DNA of 64,000 nt, from contig NZ_QEOP01000001.1 of NCBI RefSeq assembly GCF_003097495.1, positions 1,488,001-1,552,000 on the forward strand. The letters run 5' to 3'. This document shows, piece after piece, positions 32,083 to 41,446 of this stretch (position 1 is the first letter of the stretch; every line of letters begins with the position of its first letter). The position numbers and the translations under genes were made by a program. The notes under the pieces were generated by a model. That model was not told where the DNA came from, made no database searches, and saw only the letters and a list, made by a program, of their open reading frames with translations. Source of the stretch: Amnibacterium flavum. Its GTDB lineage: Bacteria; Actinomycetota; Actinomycetes; Actinomycetales; Microbacteriaceae.

Positions 32083-34755
32083 ATGCACGAAGCCACCCCA
32101 TCCGATGTCACCGACCTCGTCGGCCGGTTCGAAGCGGAGCAGAACATCCCCGAGCGGATGCGCTCCGACGTCCACCTGTTAGGCGATCTGCTCGGCAAGG
32201 TGCTCTGCGAAAGCGGTTCGGCTGAGCTGTTCGAAGACGTCGAACGGCTGCGGCTGGCGACGATCCAGGCCTACACGGATGAGACCGACGATGCGTTCGC
32301 ACGGGCCGCTGCCATCGCCGAGTCGTTCACGATCGAGCGGGCCGACGAAGTCGCTCGAGCCTTCACCGCGTACTTCCATCTCGTGAACCTCGCGGAGGAG
32401 CACCAGCGGATCCGTGCCCTGCGCGAGCGCGACACCCAGGCGGTGCGGCGCGCGGACGCGAACGACTCGGTCGTCTCGGCGTTCCGTCGTCTCGAGGAGG
32501 AGGTCGGTGCCGACACGGCACGTCAGCGCCTCCAATCGATGAAGTTCCATCCCGTCTTCACCGCGCACCCGACCGAGGCGCGACGTCGAGCGGTGTCCGG
32601 AAGCATCCGCCGCCTCGCCGACCTGCTCGACGACCACGACGCGGCGTCGGGCGGGACCGCGCTTCAGCGGGTCGAGATCCGCATGCTGGAGGAGATCGAC
32701 ACTCTGTGGCGCACGGCGCCCCTCCGCGCGGAGAAGCCGTCGCCGACCGATGAGGTCCGCTCGATCATGGCCGTGTTCGACGAGACCCTCTACACCTCGA
32801 TCCCGGCCGCGTACCGCCGCATCGACGACGCCCTGCAGGGCGATCGGGCGGGGGCCGGGGCGCCGGTGATCCGTCCGTTCGTGCGCATCGGCACCTGGGT
32901 GGGCGGCGACAGGGACGGCAACCCGTTCGTCACCGCATCGGTGACCAAGAAGGCGGCGGGCATCGCAAGCGAGCACGTGCTGCTGGGGCTCGAACGCACC
33001 GCCGCACGGGTGGGACGCGGGTTGACGCTCGACGCGACGACGACCCCTCCGTCGGATGCGCTGCTCGCGCTCTGGCAGCGTCTTCGTTCGGCGGACGAGG
33101 ACGCGGCGGCCGAGATCGCGAAGCGCTCGCCGAATGAACCCCATCGGCGCGTTCTCCTGCTGCTGTCCCGCCGCATCGCAGCGACCCGCACCCGCGACGC
33201 GGACCTCGCGTACACCGATCCCGATGAGCTCCTCTCCGAGCTGACGATCGTGCACGAGTCGCTGCTCGCGGCGGGTGCAACCCGACAGGCGTACGGGCAT
33301 CTGCAGGAGTTCATCTGGCAGGTGCAGACCTTCGGGTTCCACCTCGCCGAGCTGGAGGTGCGCCAGCATTCCGCAGTGCACGCGAAGGTGCTGGCCGAGA
33401 TCGAGTCGGGGCAGCCGCTCAGTGAGCTGGCCGAGGAGGTGCTGCAGGTCATCCGCACCATCTCGCAGATCCAGCGCCGCTACGGGCCTCGGGCCGCAGG
33501 CCGGTACATCGTCTCGTTCACCCAGTCGGCCGATGACCTGCTGAACGTCCACCGGCTGGCGCGGGCCGCGGTCGGGCCGACCGGCACGCCGCCGGTGCTC
33601 GATGTCATCCCCCTCTTCGAAACCTTCGCCGACCTCCAGGCCGGCCCGAGCATCCTGGCCGAAGTCGTCGAGCACCCCGAGTTCGCGTCGCGCCTCGAAG
33701 CGACGGGTCGCCGGCTCGAGGTGATGCTCGGCTACTCGGACTCGTCGAAGGATGTGGGGCCCGTTGCCGCAACGCTGGCCCTCTACGAGGCGCAGCGCGA
33801 GATCGCCGCCTGGGCGGCGGAGAGCGACATCGAGCTCACCCTGTTCCACGGTCGTGGCGGCGCGCTGGGTCGCGGTGGCGGGCCGGCGAACTCGGCGATC
33901 CTGGCGCAGCCGCCGCACTCCGTCGACGGCAGATTCAAGCTGACCGAGCAGGGCGAGGTGATCTTCGCGCGCTACGGCGGCAGCGACATCGCGATGCGGC
34001 ATATCGATCAGGTCGCCGCCGCAGTGCTCCTCGCGTCAGCGCCGTCGATCGAGAAGCGCAACGAGGACGCGGCTGCGCAGTACGCCGAAGTCGCCTCGAC
34101 GATGGATGAGGCTTCACGGGCGCGTTTCTTCGAGCTGGTCAAGGCTCCCGGCTTCGCGCCCTGGTTCGCCACGGTCACGCCGATGGAGGAGATCGGGCTC
34201 CTGGCGCTCGGGTCCCGTCCTGCCCGCCGTGGCCTGTCCGTGGAGTCGCTGGAGGACCTGCGAGCCATCCCGTGGGTGTTCGCGTGGACGCAGGCGCGCA
34301 TGAATCTCGCGGGCTGGTTCGGCCTCGGAACGGCGCTGGAGGCGGTGGGCGATGAGGCCGTGCTCGCGGCCGCCTACCGGGAATGGCCGCTCTTCCAGAC
34401 GATGATCGACAACGTGGCGATGGGTCTCGCGAAAGCCGATGCCCGCATCGCCCGCCACTACCTGGCGCTGGGCGACCGAGACGACCTCGCAGCGCTGGTG
34501 ATGGAGGAGATGGGGCTGACTCGCTCCTGGGTCGTCCGCCTCGCTGGTGGCGGGGATCTGCTCGCGGGCAAGCCCGTGCTGCAGCGCGCGGTCAAGATGC
34601 GCAGTCCGTACGTCGACGCGCTGTCACTTCTCCAGCTGCGTGCCCTGCGTGCGCTGCGCGAAGCGCCCGAGGGAAGCGCGGCGGATCCCGATCTGCAGCG
34701 ACTGCTGCTGCTGTCGGTGAGCGGTGTCGCTGCCGGACTCCAGAACACGGGGTGA
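32083..34755 (+). CDS. ppc: Phosphoenolpyruvate carboxylase
   Basis: An 890-residue enzyme that carboxylates PEP to oxaloacetate and refills the TCA cycle. Catalytic blocks are intact: His about 162 in FTAHPTEARRR, Lys in LGYSDSSKDVGPVAA (about 557), FHGRGGALGRGGGP with the essential Arg residues (about 588-600), and the conserved C-terminal GLQNTG. Length is that of bacterial PEPC. ATG 32083 sits a few bases after GGAG and 10 bases after a -10-like element, so the leader is very short or absent. Stands alone between two repeat clusters. Confidence 0.97.
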   Translation: MHEATPSDVTDLVGRFEAEQNIPERMRSDVHLLGDLLGKVLCESGSAELFEDVERLRLATIQAYTDETDDAFARAAAIAESFTIERADEVARAFTAYFHLVNLAEEHQRIRALRERDTQAVRRADANDSVVSAFRRLEEEVGADTARQRLQSMKFHPVFTAHPTEARRRAVSGSIRRLADLLDDHDAASGGTALQRVEIRMLEEIDTLWRTAPLRAEKPSPTDEVRSIMAVFDETLYTSIPAAYRRIDDALQGDRAGAGAPVIRPFVRIGTWVGGDRDGNPFVTASVTKKAAGIASEHVLLGLERTAARVGRGLTLDATTTPPSDALLALWQRLRSADEDAAAEIAKRSPNEPHRRVLLLLSRRIAATRTRDADLAYTDPDELLSELTIVHESLLAAGATRQAYGHLQEFIWQVQTFGFHLAELEVRQHSAVHAKVLAEIESGQPLSELAEEVLQVIRTISQIQRRYGPRAAGRYIVSFTQSADDLLNVHRLARAAVGPTGTPPVLDVIPLFETFADLQAGPSILAEVVEHPEFASRLEATGRRLEVMLGYSDSSKDVGPVAATLALYEAQREIAAWAAESDIELTLFHGRGGALGRGGGPANSAILAQPPHSVDGRFKLTEQGEVIFARYGGSDIAMRHIDQVAAAVLLASAPSIEKRNEDAAAQYAEVASTMDEASRARFFELVKAPGFAPWFATVTPMEEIGLLALGSRPARRGLSVESLEDLRAIPWVFAWTQARMNLAGWFGLGTALEAVGDEAVLAAAYREWPLFQTMIDNVAMGLAKADARIARHYLALGDRDDLAALVMEEMGLTRSWVVRLAGGGDLLAGKPVLQRAVKMRSPYVDALSLLQLRALRALREAPEGSAADPDLQRLLLLSVSGVAAGLQNTG

Positions 34756-34764
34756 CTCGGCACC

Positions 34765-35020
34765 CGCCCACTGAGCGGAGTCGAAGCGAAGGGGAGCCGC
34801 CACCGGGGCTGGGTACCTTCGCTTCGACGGGCTCAGCGGGCGGCGGTGGGTACCCGCCCATTGAGCGCAGCGAAATGAAGGGGGTTTCGGACGTGTGGCG
34901 AGGTCCCGCCGATTGAGCCTGTCGAAATGCAGGGGGTTCCGGTGGCCGCGCGGTCCATCGCTTCGGCGGCCTCGACGGGCTCAGCGGGCGGCGGTAGGGG
35001 AAGGCTCAGCGGGCGGCGCT
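34765..35020. repeat. Cluster of dispersed repeats in both orientations after ppc
   Basis: Copies: 34765-34794 (CGCCCACTGAGCGGAG...), 34817-34843 reversed (CCTTCGCTTCGACGGGCTCA...), 34855-34884 (CGCCCATTGAGCGCAG...), 34907-34936 (diverged, CGCCGATTGAGCCTGTCG...), 34971-34993 reversed (CTCGACGGGCTCAGCGGGCG) and a fragment 35003-35020. Opposed neighbours at 34765/34817 can pair as a stem. They fill the space between convergent ppc and the methyltransferase gene and may act as a terminator. No gene inside. Confidence 0.8.
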
Positions 35021-35025
35021 AGCGC

Positions 35026-35712
35026 TCAGTCGGCGGCGCTCGTGCGTCGGAGCTTCAGCACGCTGTCGACGATGCTGCTGTCCGATCCGTCCGGTGCGAC
35101 GATCGGCCTCTCGACGAGTTCCGAGGTGATGACCGTCCAGTCGCCCCGCTCGAGTCGCGGGTTGTCGACGAAGAGAGCCTCGAGCATCTCGTCCGGTGTC
35201 GGCAGCTCCTCGATGTGATCGCCGAACTCTGCCGGGTCCACCCAATGGGGCACCCCCGAATGCCCGACGATGAGCAGCAGCCCACCGGGCGCGACGGCCT
35301 CGGCGGCGCGACGCAGGATGCGCTCCCTCGGCAGTTCGACGAACGAGTGCAGGAAGCAGGCGGAGACCAGGTCGTAGCTCCGGGGTGGCTGCCAGTCCGA
35401 CAGGTCGGCGGCGACCCAGGTGATGTCGTCGCCGGGCTGCTGCTCGGCTGCCCCGATGGCGAGGGCCGACGGCGCGATGTCGACGGCGGTCACCGCCCAG
35501 CCCTGACGGGCGAGCCACAGCGCGTCGCCGCCTTCGCCTGCTCCGAGGTCGAGGGCGGTGCCGGGGGAGACCTCGCCCACCTCGCGCACGAGAGCGGCGT
35601 TCGCGTTGCCGCTCCACGACTTGCCGTTCTCCCGGTACCGGTTCTCCCAGTACTCGGCGGCGGTCAGTCCGGTGGTGTCGACGGTGTGCTCGTGGCCGTG
35701 ATGCGAGGTCAT
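35026..35712 (-). CDS. Class I SAM-dependent methyltransferase
   Basis: A 228-residue methyltransferase. Motif I is TALDLGAGEGGDALWLARQG, followed by VTAVDIAPSALAIGA and DLVSACFLHSFVELP. The N-terminal His-rich MTSHHGHEHT and AAEYWENRYRENGKSWSG precede the fold. The YWENRY...W pattern is common to small-molecule methyltransferases of the thiopurine/tellurite type; the substrate is unknown. Its start is 61 bases from the stop of the SulP gene on the same strand. Confidence 0.87.
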   Translation of the reverse strand: MTSHHGHEHTVDTTGLTAAEYWENRYRENGKSWSGNANAALVREVGEVSPGTALDLGAGEGGDALWLARQGWAVTAVDIAPSALAIGAAEQQPGDDITWVAADLSDWQPPRSYDLVSACFLHSFVELPRERILRRAAEAVAPGGLLLIVGHSGVPHWVDPAEFGDHIEELPTPDEMLEALFVDNPRLERGDWTVITSELVERPIVAPDGSDSSIVDSVLKLRRTSAAD

Positions 35713-35773
35713 GCCTCCACCCTGGAACGCGACTGCCCCAGGCGCAAACGAAGTTGCGAGAACAGCAAACGAT

Positions 35774-37273
35774 TCAGACGCCGAACCGTCCGGTGAGTCG
35801 GCTGTGGAATCCGGTGCTCCGCTCGTCCAGTCCTTCGATCGTGACGGTCGCGCCGCGGGAGCGGTACTTGGTCTCGATCGAATCGAGAGCCGCGACGGTC
35901 GACGCGTCCCAGATCTGGGCGAGGCTCAGGTCGATGGTCACCGTTGCGGGGTCGTCGGCGTACAAGAACCGGTCCACGAGGTCGTTGCTGCTCCCGAAGA
36001 ACAGCGGTCCGCGGACCGTGTAGCGCACGCCCTCGCCGTCGGTGTCCACCGCGCGCTCGACGGTGATCACGTGGGCGACGCGGCGCGCGAAGAGGATCAT
36101 GGCGAGCACGACGCCGACGAGGACTCCCATCGCGAGGTTGCCCGTGGCGACCACCACGACCACGGTGACGACCATGACCAGGGTCTCGGGGAACGGCATC
36201 CGACGCAGAGTCGAGGGCTTCAGACTGTGCCAGTCGACCGTCGTGACCGCGACGACCATCATCACCGCCGCGAGGGCGACCATCGGGATCTGACCCATGA
36301 TCGAACTCAGACCGGTGATGAGTCCGAGCAGGAAGACCCCCGCGACGGTCGTCGAGATGCGGGTGCGAGCGCCGCCGGTCTTCACGTTGAGCACGGTCTG
36401 GCCGATCATCGCGCAGCCCGCGATGCCGCCGTAGAAGCCGGCGAGGATGTTCGAGACGCCGAGCGCCCACGACTCACGACCCTTGTGCGACGGAGAGTCG
36501 GTGATCTCGTCGACCAGCTTCGCCGTCAGCAGCGTCTCCATGAGCCCGACGAACGCGACGCTCAGCGCCGTCGGCAGAATCAGCTGAAGGGTCTCGAAGT
36601 TCACCGGCACGAGCCACGGCGTCAGACCGGGGAGCTGGCCGGTCAGCTCGCCCTCATCGGCGACATCGGGCACGGCCAGCTTCGCGATGATCACGATGGC
36701 GGTGACGACGACGATCGCGATGAGCGGCGACGGGACGGCTGTGGTGAACCGGGGGACGACGAAGATGATCGCGAGGGTCAGCGCGAACAGGATGTAGGCG
36801 AGCCATGGGACGTCGATGACGTGGGGTACCTGGGCGAGGAAGATCAGGATTCCGAGGGCGTTGACGAAGCCGATCATCACCGAGCGGGGAATGAACCTCA
36901 TCAGCCTCGCGAGTCCCGCGAAGCCGAACACGATCTGGATGATCCCGGCCAGGATCACCGTGGGAAGCACGTATTCGACGCCGTGCTCGTGCACGAGCGG
37001 AGCGATCACGAGAGCGACGGAGCCCGCCGCTGCGGTGATCACGCCGGGGCGCCCGCCGAGGACCGACATGGTGAGCGCCAGGACCACCGATGCGACGAGC
37101 GAGACCATCGGGTCGACGCCCGCCACGATCGAGAAGGAGATGACCTCGGGAACGAGCGCCAGGGTCGTCACCATTCCGGCGAGGACCTCGCGCGACAGCT
37201 GGCGGGGCGATCGCAGGGCGCTCAGGACGGTGATCGGATTCGGAATCTGCGGCGGACGCGCGGCGTCGGACAT
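35774..37273 (-). CDS. SulP/SLC26 family anion transporter with STAS domain
   Basis: A 499-residue transporter. About twelve transmembrane segments (residues 25-390) include the SulP block LAGMVTTLALVPEVISFSIV and the QTVLNVKTGGARTRISTTVAG region; a cytoplasmic STAS domain follows (GPLFFGSSNDLVDRF, VTIDLSLAQIWDASTVAALD). Substrates in the family include sulfate, bicarbonate, dicarboxylates and nitrate. ATG 37273 is preferred over 37330. The 245 bases upstream to the next gene show no recognised RNA element. Confidence 0.9.
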   Translation of the reverse strand: MSDAARPPQIPNPITVLSALRSPRQLSREVLAGMVTTLALVPEVISFSIVAGVDPMVSLVASVVLALTMSVLGGRPGVITAAAGSVALVIAPLVHEHGVEYVLPTVILAGIIQIVFGFAGLARLMRFIPRSVMIGFVNALGILIFLAQVPHVIDVPWLAYILFALTLAIIFVVPRFTTAVPSPLIAIVVVTAIVIIAKLAVPDVADEGELTGQLPGLTPWLVPVNFETLQLILPTALSVAFVGLMETLLTAKLVDEITDSPSHKGRESWALGVSNILAGFYGGIAGCAMIGQTVLNVKTGGARTRISTTVAGVFLLGLITGLSSIMGQIPMVALAAVMMVVAVTTVDWHSLKPSTLRRMPFPETLVMVVTVVVVVATGNLAMGVLVGVVLAMILFARRVAHVITVERAVDTDGEGVRYTVRGPLFFGSSNDLVDRFLYADDPATVTIDLSLAQIWDASTVAALDSIETKYRSRGATVTIEGLDERSTGFHSRLTGRFGV

Positions 37274-37518
37274 GTTGGTGCCTCCAGCGGGGGACTCTCG
37301 CGGGAGAGCGGATGTGACGTGGCTGCGCACTGCGGCGTGCGATGACGCGACCGGCGCCCGGGAGGTCTGAGCGTCCGGGGGCCTCGCGACCGTCCAGCAA
37401 CCCTAACCGAGACGCCGAGACGATCTCCGGAGCCACTCACCCGGGGGCTCGGGATCCGGCGCCGGTCTTCGGCGACCAGGCGACCTCTCGGGACGGAGGC
37501 CCCGACCTGCTCTCGTCT

Positions 37519-38997
37519 CTAGGTGGTGGGCGCCGCGAGCCCTTCGACGTGAACGGGCAGCGCGTCGTCGCCCCGCAGCACCGCCCGGATCAGGCGTCGT
37601 GCCTCCCAGCGGGGGGAGACGACGGACTGGTCCCGACGCAGCATCAGGTCTCCGCTCGGCGTCCCGTACCGCTCCTCCAGATCGTCGAGCTCGTCGGCCC
37701 GCAGGAGTGCGACCGTGCTGCCGACCGACGAATCGATGAGGCGGACCAGCGAGGACGGCCCGGTCAGTTCGGTGGCGATGAGTCGCTTCTCGCTCGTCGC
37801 GAGGATCGTCTTCTGGGCGCCGCGCGTCACGATCATGGGACGCGAAGGGCCGTCGAGCAGTCCCGAGAGAACATCGGCAGCCGCATCGGGGCGCCCCAGT
37901 CGCTGAGCCGCCGCCTGCATCCGCTGAAGACGGCCGGGCGTGCGAAGGACCTCGTCGATCTTCCAGCCGATCGTGGCCGCGGTGTTGCAGCGGACCGCAG
38001 CGCCCTGCTCCATGAGGTAGTCGCCGTTGCGCACCTCCTGGCCGGGGATGGGGTTCACCAGCACCATCGGCAGCCCCGCCGCCATGCATTCCGAGGCCGA
38101 GAGCCCGCCGGGCTTACCGATGAAGAGGTCCGCTTCGCGCAGCAGCTTCGGCATCTCCGTGGTGAAGCCGAGTACTCGGTACCGGTCGCCTGCCGGCGCC
38201 ACGAGCTCTTCGATGCGCCCGCGGAGCTCGTCGTTGCGCCCGCAGACCACCGTCGCGGTGAACGGGGAGCGGATGTGCATCGTCTGCCTCACGACGGCGA
38301 GGGCGTAGTCGCCTCCGGCCGCTCCCGCGGAGATGAGGAGCATCGGGGGTTCGGTGCGGGAGGGCGGAGAGACCGACGTGTCCGCGGCGTCGAGTTCGGG
38401 TGCCGCGCTCGTCGACGGGATGATCGGAATGCCGGTGGCGGAAACGCGATCGGACGGCAGACCGAGTGCCGTCAGCTGAACCCGGCCTTCCTCCCGTGCG
38501 ACGAACAGCGCGTGGAAGGCGCTCGTCAGCCACAGGCCCTGGAAGTCGTAGTCGGTCGTGACGACCGCGGTCCTGGCGTCGATCGTGCCGCGCAGCAGCA
38601 GCGATGCCAGCAGCTGGGCGGGAAGGAAGTGGGTGCAGATGATCGCGGTCGGCTGGAACCGCTTGATCGCGGCGACGACCGGCAGCGCGTTCGCCCGATT
38701 CCACGGGGTGATGAGTCCGCGGCGCCGGAAGGGCGGGTCGCTCTGGTCGTAGCCCCACTCGACGAGCCATGGCAGGTCTTCGACGAGGACGAAGTACCCC
38801 TTGCCGAGAAGGTCGCGGTACAGGACGTTGCTGGCCTGGAGCACGTCGAGCACCTGCACTTCGGCGATGTCGGCGCGCCCGGCGCAGGCCTGCTGCACTG
38901 CTGCCGCCGCGCTGTTGTGTCCGGACCCCACCCCGGCGGAGAGGATGAGTACCCGTTCTCCTGGTGCGGCGGGGCCGGGAGCCGTTGTCCTACGCAT
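37519..38997 (-). CDS. MGDG-synthase-like glycosyltransferase (GT28 type)
   Basis: A 492-residue GT-B glycosyltransferase. The N-terminal half is an MGDG_synth-like domain: RVLILSAGVGSGHNSAAAAV with the Gly-rich loop and His, then ICTHFLPAQLLASLLLRG. The C-terminal donor-binding half has FIGKPGGLSASECMAAGLPM (pyrophosphate/sugar contact) and NPIPGQEVRNGDYL. It is followed by a 110-residue C-terminal extension, RPMIVTRGAQKTILATSEKR onward, unusual for the family. Related bacterial enzymes make glycolipids such as glycosyl-diacylglycerol. Start ATG 38997 or GTG 39003. Confidence 0.85.
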   Translation of the reverse strand: MRRTTAPGPAAPGERVLILSAGVGSGHNSAAAAVQQACAGRADIAEVQVLDVLQASNVLYRDLLGKGYFVLVEDLPWLVEWGYDQSDPPFRRRGLITPWNRANALPVVAAIKRFQPTAIICTHFLPAQLLASLLLRGTIDARTAVVTTDYDFQGLWLTSAFHALFVAREEGRVQLTALGLPSDRVSATGIPIIPSTSAAPELDAADTSVSPPSRTEPPMLLISAGAAGGDYALAVVRQTMHIRSPFTATVVCGRNDELRGRIEELVAPAGDRYRVLGFTTEMPKLLREADLFIGKPGGLSASECMAAGLPMVLVNPIPGQEVRNGDYLMEQGAAVRCNTAATIGWKIDEVLRTPGRLQRMQAAAQRLGRPDAAADVLSGLLDGPSRPMIVTRGAQKTILATSEKRLIATELTGPSSLVRLIDSSVGSTVALLRADELDDLEERYGTPSGDLMLRRDQSVVSPRWEARRLIRAVLRGDDALPVHVEGLAAPTT

Positions 38998-39143
38998 GAG
39001 CACACGGTAGTGGGACGCGGTACCTCACCGCCCGCCGACAATCCGGGCGGCGGACAGGTGCGGGGAAGTAGCCTTCTGTCCGACTCGTCGTTGTGCCGGT
39101 ATCCCGGTCGGCGACGCCCCCGGACAGCTCACAAGGAGACACC

Positions 39144-39440
39144 ATGGCGGTCACCGCCCTGCTCGACCTGCACCTCCGCCCCGACGTCATCGAGACGGCT
39201 CCGTCGGTGCTCGCGGCGATCCTGGCGGACACGCGCGCGTTCGCCGGGTCGCTGGGGATCGAAGTGCTCGAGGACGTCGCCGACCCGGCGCACCTCACGG
39301 TTGTCGAGCGCTGGGAATCGCTCGAGCACGACAACGCCTATCGCGCTTGGCGTGCAACGCCCGAGGGTGCCTCCGGGCTCGGCGAGATCCTGGCGGCCCC
39401 GCCGTCGCTGTGGCGCTACGAGACCCAGTCGACTCTCTGA
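39144..39440 (+). CDS. Antibiotic biosynthesis monooxygenase (ABM) family protein
   Basis: A 98-residue ferredoxin-like-fold protein. Pattern: TALLDLHLRPDVIETAPSVL, then LGIEVLEDVADPAHLTVVER and WESLEHDNAYRAWRA, typical of the ABM dimeric alpha-beta barrel (quinone oxygenases, haem monooxygenases or stress proteins). ATG 39144 has AAGGAGA at ideal spacing. It stands alone; function not assigned. Confidence 0.82.
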   Translation: MAVTALLDLHLRPDVIETAPSVLAAILADTRAFAGSLGIEVLEDVADPAHLTVVERWESLEHDNAYRAWRATPEGASGLGEILAAPPSLWRYETQSTL

Positions 39441-39529
39441 GAGGAGCTCGCCGCCGCCCGGAGTCGGTGATCTCGGCGGTTGGACGAATGCCACGGATCG
39501 CCGGGTGAGTGCCGTGAGGTCGCCGGGCG

Positions 39530-40360
39530 TTAGCCGCTGAAGTCTCCGCGGTGGTCTACGGCCCATTGCTCAAGGGTCCGACGCTTCACTCCGAGGACCG
39601 GCTCGAGGGGCTGTTCGGGTTCCTCCACGGTTTCGGACCAGTAACCGAGCAGCATGTCGATGATGCTCGGGCTCATGTACTGGCCCATGTCCGCGCGGAA
39701 TTCATCGGGGCTCACTTCAGTGAGCGTCGCTTCGCGGCCGATCGCGGCCGAGATCGCGGCGAGCTGCTCGATCTTCGTCAGGCTCCGCGGCCCGGTCAGC
39801 TCGTAGATCCGACCTTCGTGATCCGGCTCTGTGAGAGCGGCGGCGGCAGCGGAGGCGATATCCGCCTCGTGGATGAGTACCTGGGACGACTCGGGGTACG
39901 GCACTCGGACGGGATAGCCGGAGCGGATGGGGTAGGCCCAGTACAGGAGGTTGTTCGCGAAGTTTCCGGGGCGCAGGATGGTCCATTCGTCGGTGCGGCT
40001 GGTCACCGCATCCTCGACGGCGCGGTGATGCACCTGGGTCGAGGATCCCGCGTCGCGTGAGTTCCTCTCGGACACGGCGAGCGATGAGAGCACGACGAAT
40101 CGGGTTGCTCCAGCGGCAATGGCGCGGGCGACGAATCCGTCGATGTCATCGGCCGCGGGGAACAGGAAGACCGCATCGATGCCGGTGAAGATCTCGTCGG
40201 GCACGTCGCCGAGGCTTCCGTCGACCACCTCCACCGCGGGGGGCAGGTGGGCGGTGTCGGGGTTGCGGGAAAGGGCGCGGAGGCGGACTCCTCGAGCGAG
40301 CAACTCGTCGACGAGCAGACGCCCGATATGGCCGGTCGCTCCGGTGATCAGGGTTGTCAT
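39530..40360 (-). CDS. NmrA-like / atypical SDR NAD(P)-binding protein
   Basis: A 276-residue Rossmann protein: MTTLITGATGHIGRLLVDEL is the NAD(P) loop (TGxxGxxG), and ALSRNPDTAHLPP the base of strand 2. Active-site Tyr-x3-Lys is absent; FVVLSSLAVSERNS and RPGNFANNLLYW match the NmrA/azoreductase-like QOR2 group that senses or uses NADPH. It is divergent from a WYL-type regulator, with a clear palindrome between them. Confidence 0.87.
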   Translation of the reverse strand: MTTLITGATGHIGRLLVDELLARGVRLRALSRNPDTAHLPPAVEVVDGSLGDVPDEIFTGIDAVFLFPAADDIDGFVARAIAAGATRFVVLSSLAVSERNSRDAGSSTQVHHRAVEDAVTSRTDEWTILRPGNFANNLLYWAYPIRSGYPVRVPYPESSQVLIHEADIASAAAAALTEPDHEGRIYELTGPRSLTKIEQLAAISAAIGREATLTEVSPDEFRADMGQYMSPSIIDMLLGYWSETVEEPEQPLEPVLGVKRRTLEQWAVDHRGDFSG

Positions 40361-40400
40361 AACTGTTCTCCTTCAATCGGAGCCTCACCGTACCGACTCA

Positions 40401-40421
40401 TTAGGTCTGTTTCCGTCCTAA
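40401..40421. promoter_or_regulatory. Palindromic operator between the NmrA-like gene and the WYL regulator
   Basis: A 21-base near-palindrome with perfect outer arms TTAGG and CCTAA (N11 between), and matching inner C/G positions. It is at 40401-40421, 20 bases before the regulator start and 40 before the NmrA-like start. This is the likely binding site of the YafY/WYL protein. Confidence 0.6.
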
Positions 40422-40440
40422 TTGATGGCAGCATTGATCG

Positions 40441-41403
40441 GTGATGGAAATGTCGACGACGTCGCGGGTTCTGCGGTTGCTGGGCCACCTTCAAGCGCGT
40501 CGATCGTGGGCGGGGACGGAGCTTGCCGAACGACTCGGGGTGAGCCCTCGGACGATCCGCCGCGACGTCGATCGGTTGCGTGAGCTGGGCTATCGGATCG
40601 CCGCCGAGCGGGGCTCGGCGGGCGGCTACCGTCTCGAAGCCGGTTCGGATCTGCCTCCGTTGCTGTTCACCGAGGATGAGGCCGTGGCGCTGGCGCTGGG
40701 GTTGCGCATCGGGGCCGCCCACGGCGCGGTGCTCGGCATGGCCGACCTCACCGTCTCGGTGCTCTCGAAGCTCGAGCAAGTGCTGCCTCCCGCTGCGCGA
40801 GCCCGCCTTCGAGCGACCCAAGCCGCAGTGATCGGCCCGGGTCCGGTTCACTCCGAGTCGGCGGTCAGTCCGGAGACGTTCGCGACGCTGGCGTTGGCCT
40901 GCCGCGACGGCGAGGTGGTGGCGTTCGTCTACGAGGCTGCGTCGGGTGCCCGCACGGAGCGACGCGTCGAACCCGTGGCGCTGGTCCCGGTCGATCGACG
41001 CTGGTATCTCCTCGGCTGGGATCTCGCTCGCGACGATTGGCGCACCTTCCGGCTCGATCGCATCGCGGAGCCGATTCGGACCCGGGAGTTCCCCTCTCGG
41101 CACGACGCTCCCGGAGGGGACGCCGCCGGCTTCGTCACGCGGCAGCTGGCGCGGGGGGCGTCGCCTCAGTTCGCCGGCGTCGTGCGCATCGCGGCGCCGC
41201 TCGGCGAGGTCGAAGCGCGGATCGGTTCCTACACGAGCGGACTCCAGGCCGACGGCGACCGGCACACGCTGTGGCGCATCCGCGACGACCGGCTGGAGCT
41301 CCTGGCGGGCGCGCTCACGTGGCTCGCCTGGCCTTTCACGGTGATCGAGGGGGACGAGCTGCAGCAGTTCCTGCGCGACTTCGCGGCGCGAGCCGGGCTC
41401 TGA
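40441..41403 (+). CDS. YafY-type HTH/WYL domain transcriptional regulator
   Basis: A 320-residue regulator. Residues 5-60 are a DeoR-like HTH: RVLRLLGHLQARRSWAGTEL then LGVSPRTIRRDVDRLRELG. The WYL ligand-sensing domain is at 150-220 (GEVVAFVYEAASGARTERRV, PVDRRWYLLGWD), followed by a WCX C-terminal dimer domain. WYL proteins respond to nucleic acid or small ligands. Start GTG 40441, ATG 40444 or ATG 40450. Divergent from the NmrA-like gene. Confidence 0.9.
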   Translation: MMEMSTTSRVLRLLGHLQARRSWAGTELAERLGVSPRTIRRDVDRLRELGYRIAAERGSAGGYRLEAGSDLPPLLFTEDEAVALALGLRIGAAHGAVLGMADLTVSVLSKLEQVLPPAARARLRATQAAVIGPGPVHSESAVSPETFATLALACRDGEVVAFVYEAASGARTERRVEPVALVPVDRRWYLLGWDLARDDWRTFRLDRIAEPIRTREFPSRHDAPGGDAAGFVTRQLARGASPQFAGVVRIAAPLGEVEARIGSYTSGLQADGDRHTLWRIRDDRLELLAGALTWLAWPFTVIEGDELQQFLRDFAARAGL

Positions 41404-41446
41404 AGACGCCTTCCGGCGCACACCGGCGCTGGCGTGCGCCCGTCCG

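Noticed and set aside
32179-34002. A 607-codon open frame antisense to ppc
   Set aside because: Mirror of the ppc codon bias; no start signal or domain.
35711-37345. A 544-codon open frame antisense to the SulP gene
   Set aside because: His/Arg/Asp-rich low-complexity translation; the other strand encodes an unmistakable transporter.
37274-37518. A riboswitch or leader RNA upstream of the SulP gene
   Set aside because: GC-rich with small hairpins, but no known riboswitch core could be recognised and no terminator/anti-terminator pair was seen.
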